Shown: one piece after another, positions 34,410 to 44,723 of the stretch
How the letters are laid out: each line of letters opens with the position of its first letter
Numbering within the stretch: the first letter of the stretch is position 1
The notes under the pieces: generated by a model
Databases searched by the model: none
Told to the model about the DNA's origin: nothing
What the model saw: only the letters and a program-made list of their open reading frames with translations
NCBI GenBank assembly: GCA_030824275.1
Contig: JAVBXY010000016.1
Coordinates: forward strand, 51,807 to 115,806
Direction: 5' to 3'
DNA length: 64,000 bases
From: Rhodocyclaceae bacterium
GTDB lineage: Bacteria > Pseudomonadota > Gammaproteobacteria > Burkholderiales > Rhodocyclaceae
Position numbers and translations under genes: made by a program

Positions 34410-35435
34410 ATGATCACGCCGCAAGAGGCGCTCCAGCGCACCATCGAACACCGCGAAATCTTCCACGACGAGATGCTGCACCTGATGCGGCAGATCATGG
34501 CCGGCGAGATTTCTCCGGTGATGACGGCCGCCATCCTCACCGGCCTGCGCGTGAAGAAGGAGACCATCGGCGAGATTTCCGCCGCCGCCACGGTCATGCG
34601 CGAACTGTCCACCAAGGTGACGACGCCGCACAATCCCCATTTTGTGGACATCGTCGGCACCGGCGGTGACGGCTCGCACACCTTCAACATCTCCACCACC
34701 TCGATGTTCGTCGCCGCCGCCGCCGGCGCCACGGTGGCCAAGCACGGCAACCGCAGCGTGTCGTCGAAGTCCGGCGCCGCCGACGTACTCGAATCCCTCG
34801 GCGCGAAAATCGATCTCTCACCGGCCAAGGTCGGTGAATGCATCGAAACCATCGGCTGCGGCTTCATGTTCGCCCCCAATCATCACCCGGCCATGAAGAA
34901 CGTGGCCCCGGTGCGGCGTGAAATGGGCGTGCGTACCATTTTCAACATCCTCGGCCCACTGACCAATCCGGCCGGCGCACCGAACACCCTGCTCGGCGTC
35001 TTCCATCCCGATCTGGTCGGCATACTGGTCCGCGTCATGCAGCAACTCGGCGCCAACCACGTGATGGTGGTCTGGGGCAAGGACGGCATGGATGAAGTGT
35101 CGCTGGGCGCGGCCACCCTGGTTGGCGAACTGAAGGACGGCAAGATCAAGGAATACGAAATTCACCCCGAGGATTTCGGCCTGTCGATGATGTCCAACCG
35201 CAGCCTGCGTGTCGCCGATGCCGCCGAGTCGAAAGCAATGATGTTCGAGGCGCTGGATAACACCCCCGGCACGCCGCGCGAGATCGTCACCCTGAACGCC
35301 GGTGCCGCGCTCTATGCGGCGAACTGCGCCGACTCCATCGGCGATGGCATCGCCAAGGCCCGCGAAGCCATCGCCTCCGGCGCCGCGCGTAAGAAACTCG
35401 ACGAGTTCGTCGCCTTCACGCGGAAGTTCTCGTGA
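34410..35435 (+). CDS. trpD: Anthranilate phosphoribosyltransferase
   Basis: TrpD joins anthranilate to PRPP. The 341-residue protein shows [20 protein letters not shown] (PRPP site), [30 protein letters not shown] and [16 protein letters not shown]. The ATG at 34410 lies two bases after the trpG stop, with AAGGGAGCC upstream; the track start (34257) is inside trpG. The gene is part of trpEGDC; trpA, trpB and trpF are not in the window, as usual for this group. Confidence 0.97.
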   Translation: MITPQEALQRTIEHREIFHDEMLHLMRQIMAGEISPVMTAAILTGLRVKKETIGEISAAATVMRELSTKVTTPHNPHFVDIVGTGGDGSHTFNISTTSMFVAAAAGATVAKHGNRSVSSKSGAADVLESLGAKIDLSPAKVGECIETIGCGFMFAPNHHPAMKNVAPVRREMGVRTIFNILGPLTNPAGAPNTLLGVFHPDLVGILVRVMQQLGANHVMVVWGKDGMDEVSLGAATLVGELKDGKIKEYEIHPEDFGLSMMSNRSLRVADAAESKAMMFEALDNTPGTPREIVTLNAGAALYAANCADSIGDGIAKAREAIASGAARKKLDEFVAFTRKFS

Positions 35436-35448
35436 GGAGGGTCGCCTG

Positions 35449-36246
35449 ATGGCCGCCGATATCCTGGAAAAAATCCTCGCCGTGAAACGCGAGGAATTGG
35501 CGGCCTCAAGCAAGCCGCTGGCAGCCGTTCGTGCCGAGGCGGAAGCGCAGACCAAGCCCCGCGATTTTGTTGGCGCCATTCGCAAAAAAGTCGGCTCTGG
35601 TGACACGGGGAGAAATGCAGCGATCATCGCCGAAATCAAGAAAGCCAGCCCTTCGAAAGGCGTGATCCGCGAGGACTTCCGTCCCGCCGAGATCGCGCCG
35701 GATTACGAACGCCACGGCGCCGCCTGCCTGTCGGTGCTGACCGACCGCCAGTTCTTCCAGGGCGCGCCGGAATACCTGCAAGAGGCCCGCGCCGCCTGCA
35801 CGCTACCGGTGTTGCGCAAGGACTTCCTGATCGACCCTTACCAGGTCTATGAGGCCCGCGCCATGGGCGCCGACGCCATCCTGCTGATCGTGGACGCGCT
35901 CGAGCTGCCGCTGATGCGCGAGATGGAAGCCATCGCCCACAGCCTCGGCATGGGTGTACTGGTGGAGTGCCACGATGCCGCCGAACTCGATGTGGCGCTG
36001 CAACTGACGACGCCGCTGATCGGCATCAACAACCGCAATCTACGGACCTTCGAGGTGGATCTGGCGACAACCTTGTCGCAACTGGATCGAATTCCCGAAG
36101 ACCGCATCGTGGTCACCGAGTCCGGCATCCTGACTCCCGCCGACGTGGCGACGATGACCCGCCACGGCGTGCATGCCTTCCTCGTCGGCGAGGCCTTCAT
36201 GCGGGCGCCCTCGCCCGGCGCCGAACTCGCCCGCCTGTTCGGCTAA
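35449..36246 (+). CDS. trpC: Indole-3-glycerol phosphate synthase
   Basis: TrpC closes the indole ring. The 265-residue TIM barrel carries [67 protein letters not shown] and VTESGI. GAGGAGGG precedes the ATG. Repeat copy 9 lies just before the first barrel strand, giving [12 protein letters not shown] where homologues (from memory) have about four residues fewer. It ends in a 4-base overlap with the convergent REC-PAS-PP2C gene. Confidence 0.97.
   Translation: MAADILEKILAVKREELAASSKPLAAVRAEAEAQTKPRDFVGAIRKKVGSGDTGRNAAIIAEIKKASPSKGVIREDFRPAEIAPDYERHGAACLSVLTDRQFFQGAPEYLQEARAACTLPVLRKDFLIDPYQVYEARAMGADAILLIVDALELPLMREMEAIAHSLGMGVLVECHDAAELDVALQLTTPLIGINNRNLRTFEVDLATTLSQLDRIPEDRIVVTESGILTPADVATMTRHGVHAFLVGEAFMRAPSPGAELARLFG
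35586..35610 (+). repeat. Dispersed 25-bp repeat, copy 9
   Basis: AAAAGTCGGCTCTGGTGAC then ACGGGG, in trpC, read as KVGSGDTG. Confidence 0.75.
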
Positions 36247-37805
36247 ATCAGCCCGCAATCAGCCGTCATCACCGACACGTCGTCGTGGGGCATGGCACCG
36301 CCAAGGTGGCGCTGCATCGCCTCGCGCACGGCATCGATCCGGCGCGCAGCCGGCGCGGATGCCAATGCAGCGAACAGGCGGCCGTAACCGAAGGCCTCTC
36401 CTTGCCCATCCTCGGCCTCGACCAGACCGTCTGAAAACAGCACGAACTGATCACCGGCCTCCAGTTCGACGTCGTCCGGCCGGGCCACGGCGCCTTCGGT
36501 GTCATCGATGCCCAGCGGCAGGTTGCTGGAGGCGAAGCTGCGACGCACCTTGCCGTCGGGTGAGAGCAGCAGCAGGTCGGGGGTTCCGCCGACCCAGACA
36601 TCGGCGCGACGCCCATCCGCCTGAATGCAGATTGCAGTGGCACCGACGAAGTAGCCAATAGGCAGTGTCGCCCGTAGCTGCCGGTTGATCTCGTAGAGTA
36701 TCCAGCCCAGGGCCGCGCCGGTTTCGGCGGCACTGTAGAACACGGAGAGCACCGGCAGGGTACAGATGGCTGCACCGAGTCCATGGCCGGTCGCGTCGGC
36801 CAGCAGCACATAGAGTTCGCCACCGGGACCGCGCGTGGCGGCGACGATGTCGCCACTGAAATTGGCGGCCGCATCCAGCCAATGACGCACACTGGAATCG
36901 TCGAGCCCGGCACGCTGCATCTGCCGACTGACGATGCGTTGCGCCAGCGCGCTCTCGGCCTCCTGGTGATCGTGGTAGGTCTGTAGCCGTTCGGCGTTCT
37001 CACGAAGTTTCTGGTCCACCGCCACCCGTTCGCTGACATCGCGAATGATGCCGATGAAGCGGCGCTCGCCACCCACGCGCATTTCCGAAATGCCAAGTTC
37101 AAGAGGGAATTCCTCCCCGCTCTGGCGCCGTCCGCGCAGCAGGCGCTGTCCCACACCGAGGATGTGAGGTTGTCCGCCGTCCAGATAGCGCGCCAGGTAG
37201 GCGTCATGTTCACTATGGTAGGGCTCGGGCATCAATATATTGACGTTCTTGCCCAGTAGTTCTCCATTGGCGTAGCCGAACATGGTCTCGGTGGACGGGT
37301 TGCACCACTGTATCGAGCCCTGTGCATCGATCATCAGGACGCTATCGACCAGATTGTCGGACATGGCGCGGACCAGCCTTCTTTCATCGTCCAGACTGCG
37401 TTGCAAGGCCAGCGCGCGTGTCAGCGAGCGCAGCTTGGCATCGAGGACGACGAAATTGACCGGCTTGGGCAGGTAGTCGTCGCCACCCGCATCGAGGCCG
37501 GCGACCAGGTTCTCTTCCTTGTCCAGCGCGGACAGGAACATCACCGGCACCCAGCGCTCGCCGGACATGGCCTTGATCTGCCGGGTGGCCTCGTAGCCAT
37601 CCATCACCGGCATCATCACATCCATGATGACGAGATCCGGCGACTCGCGCTCGAAGGCGGCGACTCCAAGAGCACCGTCCGCCGCCGTCACCACCTCAAG
37701 ACCCAGCTTGCCGAGGAAGACCTGGAGTATCTGGCGATTGGTGGCGGTATCGTCCACCACCAGCACTTTCAGCGGCTTTCTGCCGGGCCCACCCTGACTT
37801 GTCAT
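36243..37805 (-). CDS. Response regulator with PAS and PP2C/SpoIIE phosphatase domains
   Basis: The 520-residue protein has a receiver (about 14-130: [27 protein letters not shown]), a PAS domain (about 150-270: [31 protein letters not shown]), a coiled linker and a PP2C/SpoIIE phosphatase ([37 protein letters not shown]). It corresponds to the first two-thirds of the 6446-8119 protein, but here the HATPase partner is a separate gene immediately upstream, overlapping by 4 bases. It probably dephosphorylates a STAS antagonist; no STAS gene is nearby. Confidence 0.88.
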   Translation of the reverse strand: MTSQGGPGRKPLKVLVVDDTATNRQILQVFLGKLGLEVVTAADGALGVAAFERESPDLVIMDVMMPVMDGYEATRQIKAMSGERWVPVMFLSALDKEENLVAGLDAGGDDYLPKPVNFVVLDAKLRSLTRALALQRSLDDERRLVRAMSDNLVDSVLMIDAQGSIQWCNPSTETMFGYANGELLGKNVNILMPEPYHSEHDAYLARYLDGGQPHILGVGQRLLRGRRQSGEEFPLELGISEMRVGGERRFIGIIRDVSERVAVDQKLRENAERLQTYHDHQEAESALAQRIVSRQMQRAGLDDSSVRHWLDAAANFSGDIVAATRGPGGELYVLLADATGHGLGAAICTLPVLSVFYSAAETGAALGWILYEINRQLRATLPIGYFVGATAICIQADGRRADVWVGGTPDLLLLSPDGKVRRSFASSNLPLGIDDTEGAVARPDDVELEAGDQFVLFSDGLVEAEDGQGEAFGYGRLFAALASAPAARRIDAVREAMQRHLGGAMPHDDVSVMTADCGLI

Positions 37806-38716
37806 TGGCAGCCCCCATTTTCCGATTCAGTGGCTGACACGCGGGCAACGACGACGTTACCGCAGCCACGGTACTCAATGGCGGCGAAACAGGCATGGCG
37901 CGCCATGGCGATGCCCCGTCCGTTGGGGTCGAAAACACGCTCAGGATCGAAGTCGATGTAACGCGTCCAGTCGAAACCCTTGCCTTCATCGCTGATGGTA
38001 AACACCAGCGCATCGGCATCGCGGCGAACCGACACATGAGCCCAGCGGGCGCCCGTAACGGCGTCGGCCAGCCGGTCGGCGATAGCCGACTCCCAGCTTC
38101 CATTGCGGCGCATGTCCGCTTTTTCTGCATAGCCGATACCAAGGTTGCCATGCTCGATGGCATTCACCATGAGTTCGGACAGGCCCAGCGCAGCACGTAC
38201 CGGATCAGGACACAAGCCCGCCAGGGACGCGGAAAGCAGCCGCGCATGCTCCAAGGTACGGAAGCTGAAATCCGCCGTATCGAGCAATTCGAGCACCGAG
38301 TCGCGATGATGGGCGGCACGCCTAAGGGCCTGCTCTTCGGCAACGTCCTCCAGGGCCGCTCGCACGATGGTAAGCAGGTCGTTGGGCGCGTAGGGCTTGG
38401 GCAGGTAGTACCAGGCGCCAGCGGCAATGCCTTCGGCGATCTGCTCGGAGGACGAGGCTGCCGTCTGCATGATGACGGGGATCGCCTGAAAGCGGGCATC
38501 CGCCTTGATCCGGCGGAGCAGTTCCATGCCGTCCATTACCGGCATCATGCGGTCGAGTACGAGCAAATGCGGAAGCGGCGCTTCCTGCATGATCGCCCAC
38601 GCTACCTCGCCGTTTTCTGCCTTGGTGACGATATAGGCAGGATCATCCAGCACGTCGCCAATGATCTCGAGGTTGAAGGGTTCGTCATCGACGACGAGTA
38701 TGCGCCAGGGAGTCAT
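37802..38716 (-). CDS. Response regulator with C-terminal HATPase (anti-sigma-like kinase) domain
   Basis: A receiver (about 5-125: VVDDEPFNLE, LLVLDRMMPVMDG, KPYA) is joined to a GHKL ATPase of the RsbW/SpoIIAB kind (N-box GLSELMVNAIEHGN, G1 box SDEGKGFDW, G2 region NGRGIAMARHA). There is no HisKA domain, so it would phosphorylate a protein partner on Ser/Thr rather than autophosphorylate on His. It overlaps the REC-PAS-PP2C gene by 4 bases; the pair looks like kinase and phosphatase of one partner-switch. The 304-residue length is complete. Confidence 0.87.
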   Translation of the reverse strand: MTPWRILVVDDEPFNLEIIGDVLDDPAYIVTKAENGEVAWAIMQEAPLPHLLVLDRMMPVMDGMELLRRIKADARFQAIPVIMQTAASSSEQIAEGIAAGAWYYLPKPYAPNDLLTIVRAALEDVAEEQALRRAAHHRDSVLELLDTADFSFRTLEHARLLSASLAGLCPDPVRAALGLSELMVNAIEHGNLGIGYAEKADMRRNGSWESAIADRLADAVTGARWAHVSVRRDADALVFTISDEGKGFDWTRYIDFDPERVFDPNGRGIAMARHACFAAIEYRGCGNVVVARVSATESENGGCQ

Positions 38717-38725
38717 GGGCGAATC

Positions 38726-41254
38726 CTAACGTGGAAGCAGTATTTCGAAAACCGCACCGCCCTCGGGGCGATTGCGGGCGGCGATGCTGCCACGATGGGC
38801 GGCAACTATTTCCCGGCAAATGGCCAGGCCCAAACCCGTACCGCCCGCGCCGGTGCGGGTCTTGCTGCTCTGGATGAACTTGTCGAATACGGCCTCGACC
38901 TCGTCTTCTGGAATACCGACGCCGTTGTCGCTCACCTCGATGCGCCAGGCCGGTATCGAGGTGACTGGATCATTGGCACGGCGACCGCCATTCATTTCGG
39001 CTTCCTCCACCCGCAGCCGGACCAGGCCGCCCTTGTCGCTGAATTTGAAGGCGTTGGAGAGGACGTTGCGCAACACTTGCGCAAAGCGGGGGGCATCGAT
39101 CATGGCGGGAGCCTGCCGCTCGGGCGGGGGCAATTCAAGACGCAATTGCCGCTCCTCGATCAGGGCCTCGAATTCGAAGGCCGCACCATGCACCAGCTGG
39201 ATCAGGTCGCAGGGCTTGAGCTCATAGTGCATTTTCCCAGCTTCCAGCTTGGACAGGTCGAGCAGATCATTGACCAGCGCCAGCAGGCGGTCGCCCGCCT
39301 CAAGGATGCGTGTGAAATACCGTTTTGCCCGTGCCGTGCTGTCCTCGTCCGGCACACGGCCGCCAATTCGATCCTTGCCGAGGCGGGCAAAGGACAGGAT
39401 GGCGTGCAAGGGCGTGCGCAACTCATGGGACATATTGGCGAGGAACTCGGACTTGACGTGGCTAGCCTGTTCCGCTGCGTTCTTGGCCGCCAGCAGGTCG
39501 GCTGTGCGCTCCTCGACCAGTTCGGCCAGGTGGTCGCGGTGACGGCGAAGTTCCGCCTCCACCTCGCGCCGCGCGGTGATGTTGCGGCCGATGCCGCGAT
39601 AGCCCGAAAACCGCCCTTCCGCATCGAAAATGGGTTCGCCGCTGATGGAAAACCAGCGCGCTCCATCCTCAATCAGCAAGCGGTATTCAAGATCATGGAA
39701 GGGCTGATGGGATGCCAGCAGGGCTTTGTGCTCCGCCCATTGCGCCTCGCTCCAGTCGAGGGGAAAGTCCCAGCGGAACTTCCCCACCACGTCGTCGGCC
39801 ACCAGGTTTCCCTTCAAGCCTTTCCCGGACAGCATGGTGAAGCGGAACTCGGCATCCTGTTCCCAGTACCAGTCCGAGGATAGCTCCGTGAGTTGGCGAA
39901 ACCGTGCCTCGGAGCGACGCACTTCGGTCACGTCCTGATGAATGCCGACCACAAGGGACTCGCCGTGAACACCTCGTCCCAGCATCTTGCGCACGATGAC
40001 ATTGCGTGCCTCACCCTGACGGCGGCGATCAGGAATCACCAATTCAGTCTGCCGTGGCTGGCCGTCGGCCAGGATGCGGTAGTCGAGCGCCACCGACTCG
40101 TCGGCCACGCTACGCGAAAAGAAATCGTGGGCGGTATGGCCGACGATGTCGCCTGCCGGCATGCCGACCCATTCCGCATAGGCCCGATTGGCGATCAGGA
40201 TGCGCTGGTCGGCAGCCTTGACGACGATGGGCTCAGGCAGGGTATCCAGGATGCGTAACAGGAACTCCCGGTAGTTCTCCAGATTACGCTGGTCAGCACG
40301 CTGTCGCCGGGCTAGCAGATAGAAGACCACGCCGGTCAGGAGCAAAGTGGCGATAGTCCCGGTAAGGCCGATCAGGAAGGACTGCCTGCGGTCGATGCGC
40401 GCGACAAGCTTGGGGGTGCTGGCGAAGGTCAACTGCCAGACTCGGCCACCGGACGCCAGTGTGTGGGAGACCTCGAAGCGCGTCGCGACATCGTTCGCCG
40501 CTGGCATGGAATCGAACAAAAGATGGCCCGTCGCGACATCGGTCAAACGCAAAGTCACCAGTTCGGAATCGGACACCAGCAGGGTTTGCAACAGACGATC
40601 GGTGCGCACACCAACCACCACCACGCCGGCAAAATTCTCGCGCCGACGAGAGATGCTGTCGCTACGCCCTTGCCGGTAGAACGGCGAGATCACCAGCAGA
40701 CCGGGATGAACATCCTCGCCGCCGGTAATCAGTCGCAACGGACTGGAGTAGCTGGCATCCCCCCGGTCACGGGCCAGTTCGATGGCTGCTCGCCGTTCCG
40801 CTTCCGCAGCAAGGTCGAAACCGATGAGTCGTTCGTTGGCATCGGTAAGGGGCACCAGCGAGCCAAGAGGAAACCGGCCGGGACTGTCGGCACGGTCCGA
40901 TGGCTGGCGAAACGCCAGGCCCAGCCCCTGAAAGCCGGCACCGTCGCGCGTGCCCGGCAATCCCTGGACAAAGGAAACCCACTCCGCTGGCGCAAGGCGA
41001 ACGCCCGTGTTCAGCAGGCCGGATGCACTCTGGGCGAGTTGGGCATAGCCGGCAAGGCGTGTGTCGAAATCACGGACCAGGCGCCAGGAAAGGTTACTGA
41101 ATGCAGTCTGCGCGTCTATGCTCTCGACGCGCCGCATTTCCCGCACTGCCACCATCGTTGCAATGGCGCAAATGCAGAAGGCAAGGAGCGGCATGGCGCG
41201 ACCGAAAAACCGCGCACGCCTTGCTACCGGATGAAAAGTCGGCGCTGACAACAC
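38726..41254 (-). CDS. Membrane sensor histidine kinase (CHASE-PAS-PAS-HisKA-HATPase)
   Basis: A first helix (about 19-38) and a second (about 295-318) enclose a CHASE-type periplasmic domain with GFQGLGLAFRQP and ISPFYRQG. Two PAS domains follow (ILDTLPEPIVVKAADQRILIAN; FRQLTELSSDWYWEQD), then HisKA with FLANMSHELRTPLHAILSFARLG and a HATPase (DNGVGIPEDEVEAVFDKFIQ, GTGLGLAI). There is no receiver; the two downstream receivers are the likely targets. The GTG start (41254) lies inside repeat copy 10; ATG at 41194 is an alternative, right before the first helix. CHASE domains often bind small ligands; the ligand here is unknown. Confidence 0.88.
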   Translation of the reverse strand: MLSAPTFHPVARRARFFGRAMPLLAFCICAIATMVAVREMRRVESIDAQTAFSNLSWRLVRDFDTRLAGYAQLAQSASGLLNTGVRLAPAEWVSFVQGLPGTRDGAGFQGLGLAFRQPSDRADSPGRFPLGSLVPLTDANERLIGFDLAAEAERRAAIELARDRGDASYSSPLRLITGGEDVHPGLLVISPFYRQGRSDSISRRRENFAGVVVVGVRTDRLLQTLLVSDSELVTLRLTDVATGHLLFDSMPAANDVATRFEVSHTLASGGRVWQLTFASTPKLVARIDRRQSFLIGLTGTIATLLLTGVVFYLLARRQRADQRNLENYREFLLRILDTLPEPIVVKAADQRILIANRAYAEWVGMPAGDIVGHTAHDFFSRSVADESVALDYRILADGQPRQTELVIPDRRRQGEARNVIVRKMLGRGVHGESLVVGIHQDVTEVRRSEARFRQLTELSSDWYWEQDAEFRFTMLSGKGLKGNLVADDVVGKFRWDFPLDWSEAQWAEHKALLASHQPFHDLEYRLLIEDGARWFSISGEPIFDAEGRFSGYRGIGRNITARREVEAELRRHRDHLAELVEERTADLLAAKNAAEQASHVKSEFLANMSHELRTPLHAILSFARLGKDRIGGRVPDEDSTARAKRYFTRILEAGDRLLALVNDLLDLSKLEAGKMHYELKPCDLIQLVHGAAFEFEALIEERQLRLELPPPERQAPAMIDAPRFAQVLRNVLSNAFKFSDKGGLVRLRVEEAEMNGGRRANDPVTSIPAWRIEVSDNGVGIPEDEVEAVFDKFIQSSKTRTGAGGTGLGLAICREIVAAHRGSIAARNRPEGGAVFEILLPR

Positions 41255-41258
41255 GCCG
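41234..41258 (+). repeat. Dispersed 25-bp repeat, copy 10
   Basis: AAAAGTCGGCGCTGACAAC then ACGCCG. Here GTCGGCG and CGCCGAC also form a perfect 7-bp stem (41238-41260). It overlaps the annotated start of the CHASE kinase, read there as LSAPTF. Confidence 0.85.
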
Positions 41259-41315
41259 ACATTATGCCTCTATATCCTTGGTTATAGTGTGCCCATATCT
41301 GGGCGCAGGATTACC

Positions 41316-41543
41316 TCAGGCGCAGCTGTTGCCGGTGGACTCGGGTACGCCCAGTTTCTTGAGGATGGTGTCGAGCGGGCAGAACTTGGTGAAGCCACTC
41401 TGGAACAGATTGGCGCCGACGAAGGCGGTAAACCACAGCCAGGACAGCTTGCTCATGTCGATCTGGCCGCTGAAATGAGCCAGGGCCAGTGAAGTCATGA
41501 TGAAAAAGCCGGCGATGATGCGAACGATCTGATTGACGGTCAT
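41316..41543 (-). CDS. DUF2892 (YgaP transmembrane-domain-like) small membrane protein
   Basis: A 75-residue protein with two helices (IVRIIAGFFIMTSLALA; WLWFTAFVGANLFQSGFTKFCPL). The pattern N-x-x-R-x-x-G-hydrophobic and ending CPLDTILKKLGV is that of DUF2892 proteins, which match the membrane part of YgaP sulfurtransferases and often sit in sulfide or sulfane-sulfur gene clusters. It has no rhodanese domain. Last gene of the adaptor-SQR-RND operon, 12 bases after the RND gene, fitting a role in sulfur chemistry or membrane handling of it. Confidence 0.85.
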   Translation of the reverse strand: MTVNQIVRIIAGFFIMTSLALAHFSGQIDMSKLSWLWFTAFVGANLFQSGFTKFCPLDTILKKLGVPESTGNSCA

Positions 41544-41555
41544 GGGGAGATTCCT

Positions 41556-44500
41556 TTATCGGGGTTGGTGAATGCGGTCTTGCATTGCCGCGTAGTAGAG
41601 CACCGGAATGACGACCAGCGTCAGCACGGTGGAGACGAGGATGCCGAAAATCAAGGCCAGGGCAAGGCCAGAGAAGATCGGATCATCGAGAATGAACAAG
41701 GCGCCGAGCATGGCAGCGAGACCGGTCAGCACGATGGGCTTGGCACGGATCGCGGCGGCCTGAATCACCGCCTCGGCGAAGTCCATGCCATCGCTCACCT
41801 GTTCATTGATGAAATCGACGAGCAGGATGGAATTGCGCACGATGATGCCGGCCAGAGCGATCATGCCGATCATCGAGGTGGCCGTGAATTGGGCGCCAAA
41901 CAGGGCATGGCCAGGCATCACGCCGATGATGGTGAGCGGAATCGGCGCCATGATGATCAGCGGAACCAGATAGCTCTTGAACTGGGCCACGACCAGCAGG
42001 TAGATCAGGATCAGGCCGACGCCGTAAGCCGCACCCATGTCGCGGAAGGTCTCGTAGGTCACCTTCCATTCGCCGTCCCACTTCAACGCGTACTGGGCGT
42101 AGGGGTCTTTCGGCACCGAGATGAAATACTCGCCGATCTCCTTGGGCAATTTCGAGCGGATGTCGAACATGCCATATAGGGGCGAGTCCAGCTTGCCGCC
42201 CATGTCGCCGGTGACGAAGACCACCGGAAGCAGATCCTTGTGATAGATCACCTTCTCGCGCAGGGTGCGCTTGACCTCGACCACTTCCGACACCGGCACC
42301 AGATTGCCTTCGCGGCCACGCACCTTGAGTTTCAGCACCTGGTCGATACTGCTCTGTTGCTGGGCCGGCAGGACGATGCGGACGGGGATCTCGTACTTGG
42401 CGTCGCCGTCATGCACGGGCGTCACGTCCTCGCCGGAGAGGCCCATGCGCACCACCTCGACGATGTCCTTCTGGGCCACGCCCATCAGCGCGGCCTTGGC
42501 CTGATTGACGCGCAGGACCAGCTTTTCCGCGTCCTCGTCCACCGTGTCGTCGACGCCGACGATGTCCGCCGTCGCTTCGAAGGCAGCACGGACCTTGGCC
42601 GCCAGCGCGATCTGGCCGGGATAGTCAGGGCCGTAAATTTCGGCGACGATGGGCGACATCACCGGCGGCCCCGGCGGCACTTCTACCACCTTGGCGTTGC
42701 CACCATGTTTCTTCGCCACGGCGATCACCCGCTCACGGACGGAGACGGCGATCTCGTGGCTCTGGCGGTGGCGGTGCTTCTTGTCCACCAGATTGACCTG
42801 GATGTCGCCCATCTCCGGATTGCTGCGAAGGTAGTACTGACGGACTAAGCCGTTGAAGTTGATGGGCGCGGCAGTGCCCACATAGGCCTGGTAATCGGAA
42901 ACTTCTTCGACACCAGCGATCTCGGCGGAAATCTCGCGCAAGACTTTTGCCGTCTCTTCCAGCGGCGTGCCCACCGGCATGTCGAGGACGATCTGGAATT
43001 CGCTCTTGTTGTCGAAGGGCAGCATCTTGAGAATGACCAACTTGACCACGCCGAGACCGACGGAAACGAAGATCGCGGCGATCACGCCGATCCACAGCTT
43101 GCGACGGGCAGCGCGGCCCGTCTGCGGATCGAGCAGCGGTGCGATGATGCGACGGAAGAAGGCATCCAGCTTTTTCGCCGTCTTGTCTTCCGCTGGCGCA
43201 TGGCCGTGGGCAGCCGGCTTCATCAGCTTGAGGGCCAGCCAGGGGGTGATGACGAAAGCGATGGCCAGGGAGATGAACATGCCCATGGACGCATTGATCG
43301 GGATCGGGCTCATGTACGGCCCCATCAGGCCCGAGACGAAGGCCATCGGCAGCAGGGCCGCGATCACCGTGAAGGTGGCCAGGATGGTCGGCCCACCGAC
43401 TTCATCCACGGCGTTGGGAATGATGGCCCACAGGGGCTTTTCCGGTTCCAGCGTATGCCAGCGGTGGATGTTCTCGACCACCACGATGGCGTCGTCCACC
43501 AGAATGCCGATGGAGAAGATCAGCGCGAAGAGGGAAACGCGGTTCAGTGTGAAGCCGTAGGCCCACGAGGCGAACAGGGTGGCCGCCAGCGTCAGCGATA
43601 CGGCGACACCAACGATCACCGCCTCGCGTTTGCCGAGGGCGAAGAACACCAGCAGGACGACGAAGGCCGTGGCGAAGATCAGCTTGCCGATGAGTTTTTG
43701 CGCCTTGTCGGTGGCCGTGGCGCCGTAGTTGCGCGTCACCGTGAAGCCGACGCCGTCGGGAATCACCGTGCCTTTGAGGCTCTCGGCGCGGGCGATCACC
43801 GCCTCGGCGACATCGGCGGCATTAACGCCGGGCTTCTTTGACACGGACAGCGTAACGGCAGGCGACTCACCTTTCTTGTCACCATGCCAGACGTAACGCA
43901 CCGGCTGGTCCGGGCCATCCTCGATTTTCGCCACGTCGGCCATATAGATCGGCTTCCGGGCCGAGACACCTACCACCAGACGCTTCACGTCGGCGGCGGA
44001 TTCGATGTAGGTGCCGGTCTGCACCAGGATTTCCTTGTTGCCGGCGACCAAGTTGCCGGCAGGCTGCGAGGCGTTCGACACCTGCAAGGCCGCCTTCAGG
44101 TCCTGGGCCGTAACACCATGGGCGTTCATGCGTTCCGCATCCATGACGACGCGGATCACATGGCCGGGACCGCCGATGGTAGCGACGTCGCGGGTACCGA
44201 CGATGCGCTTGATTTCGCTCTCGGTGGCGCGGGCCACCTGCTGCATTTCAAACGCCGACTTCGCTGCGTCGGCAGCATGGAAGGTCAGGGTGACGATGGG
44301 CACATCGTCGATGCCCTTGGGCTTGATGATGGGCTCGCCGACGCCGAGGTTCGGCGAGAGCCAGTCACGATGCGAATTGATGGTGTCGTAGAGACGGACG
44401 AGGGCCTGGATCGGGTCCTCGCCCACCACGTATTGCACCGTGATCACCGCCATCCCCGGCCGCGACACGGAATACACGTGGTCGATGCCGGCAATGCGGG

Positions 44501-44723
44501 ACAAGACCTGCTCGGCCGGCCGCGCCACCAGCGCCTCCACATCCTTCGCCGCCGCCCCCGGAAAGGGGATGAAGACGTTGGCCATGGTGACGTTGATCTG
44601 CGGCTCTTCCTCGCGCGGCGTGATGAGCGTCGCAAACACGCCAAGCAGCAGCGCGATCAGGGCGATCAGCGGTGTCAGCGAGTTCTTGAGGAAGTACTCC
44701 GCAATGCGGCCGGAAATGCCCAC
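41556..44723 (-). CDS. RND family efflux pump, inner-membrane subunit
   Basis: The 1055-residue protein has the twelve-helix RND plan: a helix at about 12-32, a large periplasmic loop (FPGAAAKDVEALVARPAEQVL), helices with GILVDDAIVVVENIHRW, a second periplasmic loop and the last helix group (MIGMIALAGIIVRNSILLVDFI). GILVDDAI carries the acidic residues of proton transfer. It starts with GTG right after the SQR-like gene, led by AAAGGAAAATAA. Substrate is unknown; coexpression with a sulfide oxidase suggests sulfur compounds or quinone-related toxicants rather than drugs. No outer-membrane channel gene is adjacent. Confidence 0.92.
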   Translation of the reverse strand: MGISGRIAEYFLKNSLTPLIALIALLLGVFATLITPREEEPQINVTMANVFIPFPGAAAKDVEALVARPAEQVLSRIAGIDHVYSVSRPGMAVITVQYVVGEDPIQALVRLYDTINSHRDWLSPNLGVGEPIIKPKGIDDVPIVTLTFHAADAAKSAFEMQQVARATESEIKRIVGTRDVATIGGPGHVIRVVMDAERMNAHGVTAQDLKAALQVSNASQPAGNLVAGNKEILVQTGTYIESAADVKRLVVGVSARKPIYMADVAKIEDGPDQPVRYVWHGDKKGESPAVTLSVSKKPGVNAADVAEAVIARAESLKGTVIPDGVGFTVTRNYGATATDKAQKLIGKLIFATAFVVLLVFFALGKREAVIVGVAVSLTLAATLFASWAYGFTLNRVSLFALIFSIGILVDDAIVVVENIHRWHTLEPEKPLWAIIPNAVDEVGGPTILATFTVIAALLPMAFVSGLMGPYMSPIPINASMGMFISLAIAFVITPWLALKLMKPAAHGHAPAEDKTAKKLDAFFRRIIAPLLDPQTGRAARRKLWIGVIAAIFVSVGLGVVKLVILKMLPFDNKSEFQIVLDMPVGTPLEETAKVLREISAEIAGVEEVSDYQAYVGTAAPINFNGLVRQYYLRSNPEMGDIQVNLVDKKHRHRQSHEIAVSVRERVIAVAKKHGGNAKVVEVPPGPPVMSPIVAEIYGPDYPGQIALAAKVRAAFEATADIVGVDDTVDEDAEKLVLRVNQAKAALMGVAQKDIVEVVRMGLSGEDVTPVHDGDAKYEIPVRIVLPAQQQSSIDQVLKLKVRGREGNLVPVSEVVEVKRTLREKVIYHKDLLPVVFVTGDMGGKLDSPLYGMFDIRSKLPKEIGEYFISVPKDPYAQYALKWDGEWKVTYETFRDMGAAYGVGLILIYLLVVAQFKSYLVPLIIMAPIPLTIIGVMPGHALFGAQFTATSMIGMIALAGIIVRNSILLVDFINEQVSDGMDFAEAVIQAAAIRAKPIVLTGLAAMLGALFILDDPIFSGLALALIFGILVSTVLTLVVIPVLYYAAMQDRIHQPR

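Noticed and set aside
37895-39883. A 662-residue plus-strand ORF
   Set aside because: Antisense to the REC-HATPase and CHASE kinase genes, whose motifs are unambiguous; it is open only because of high GC.
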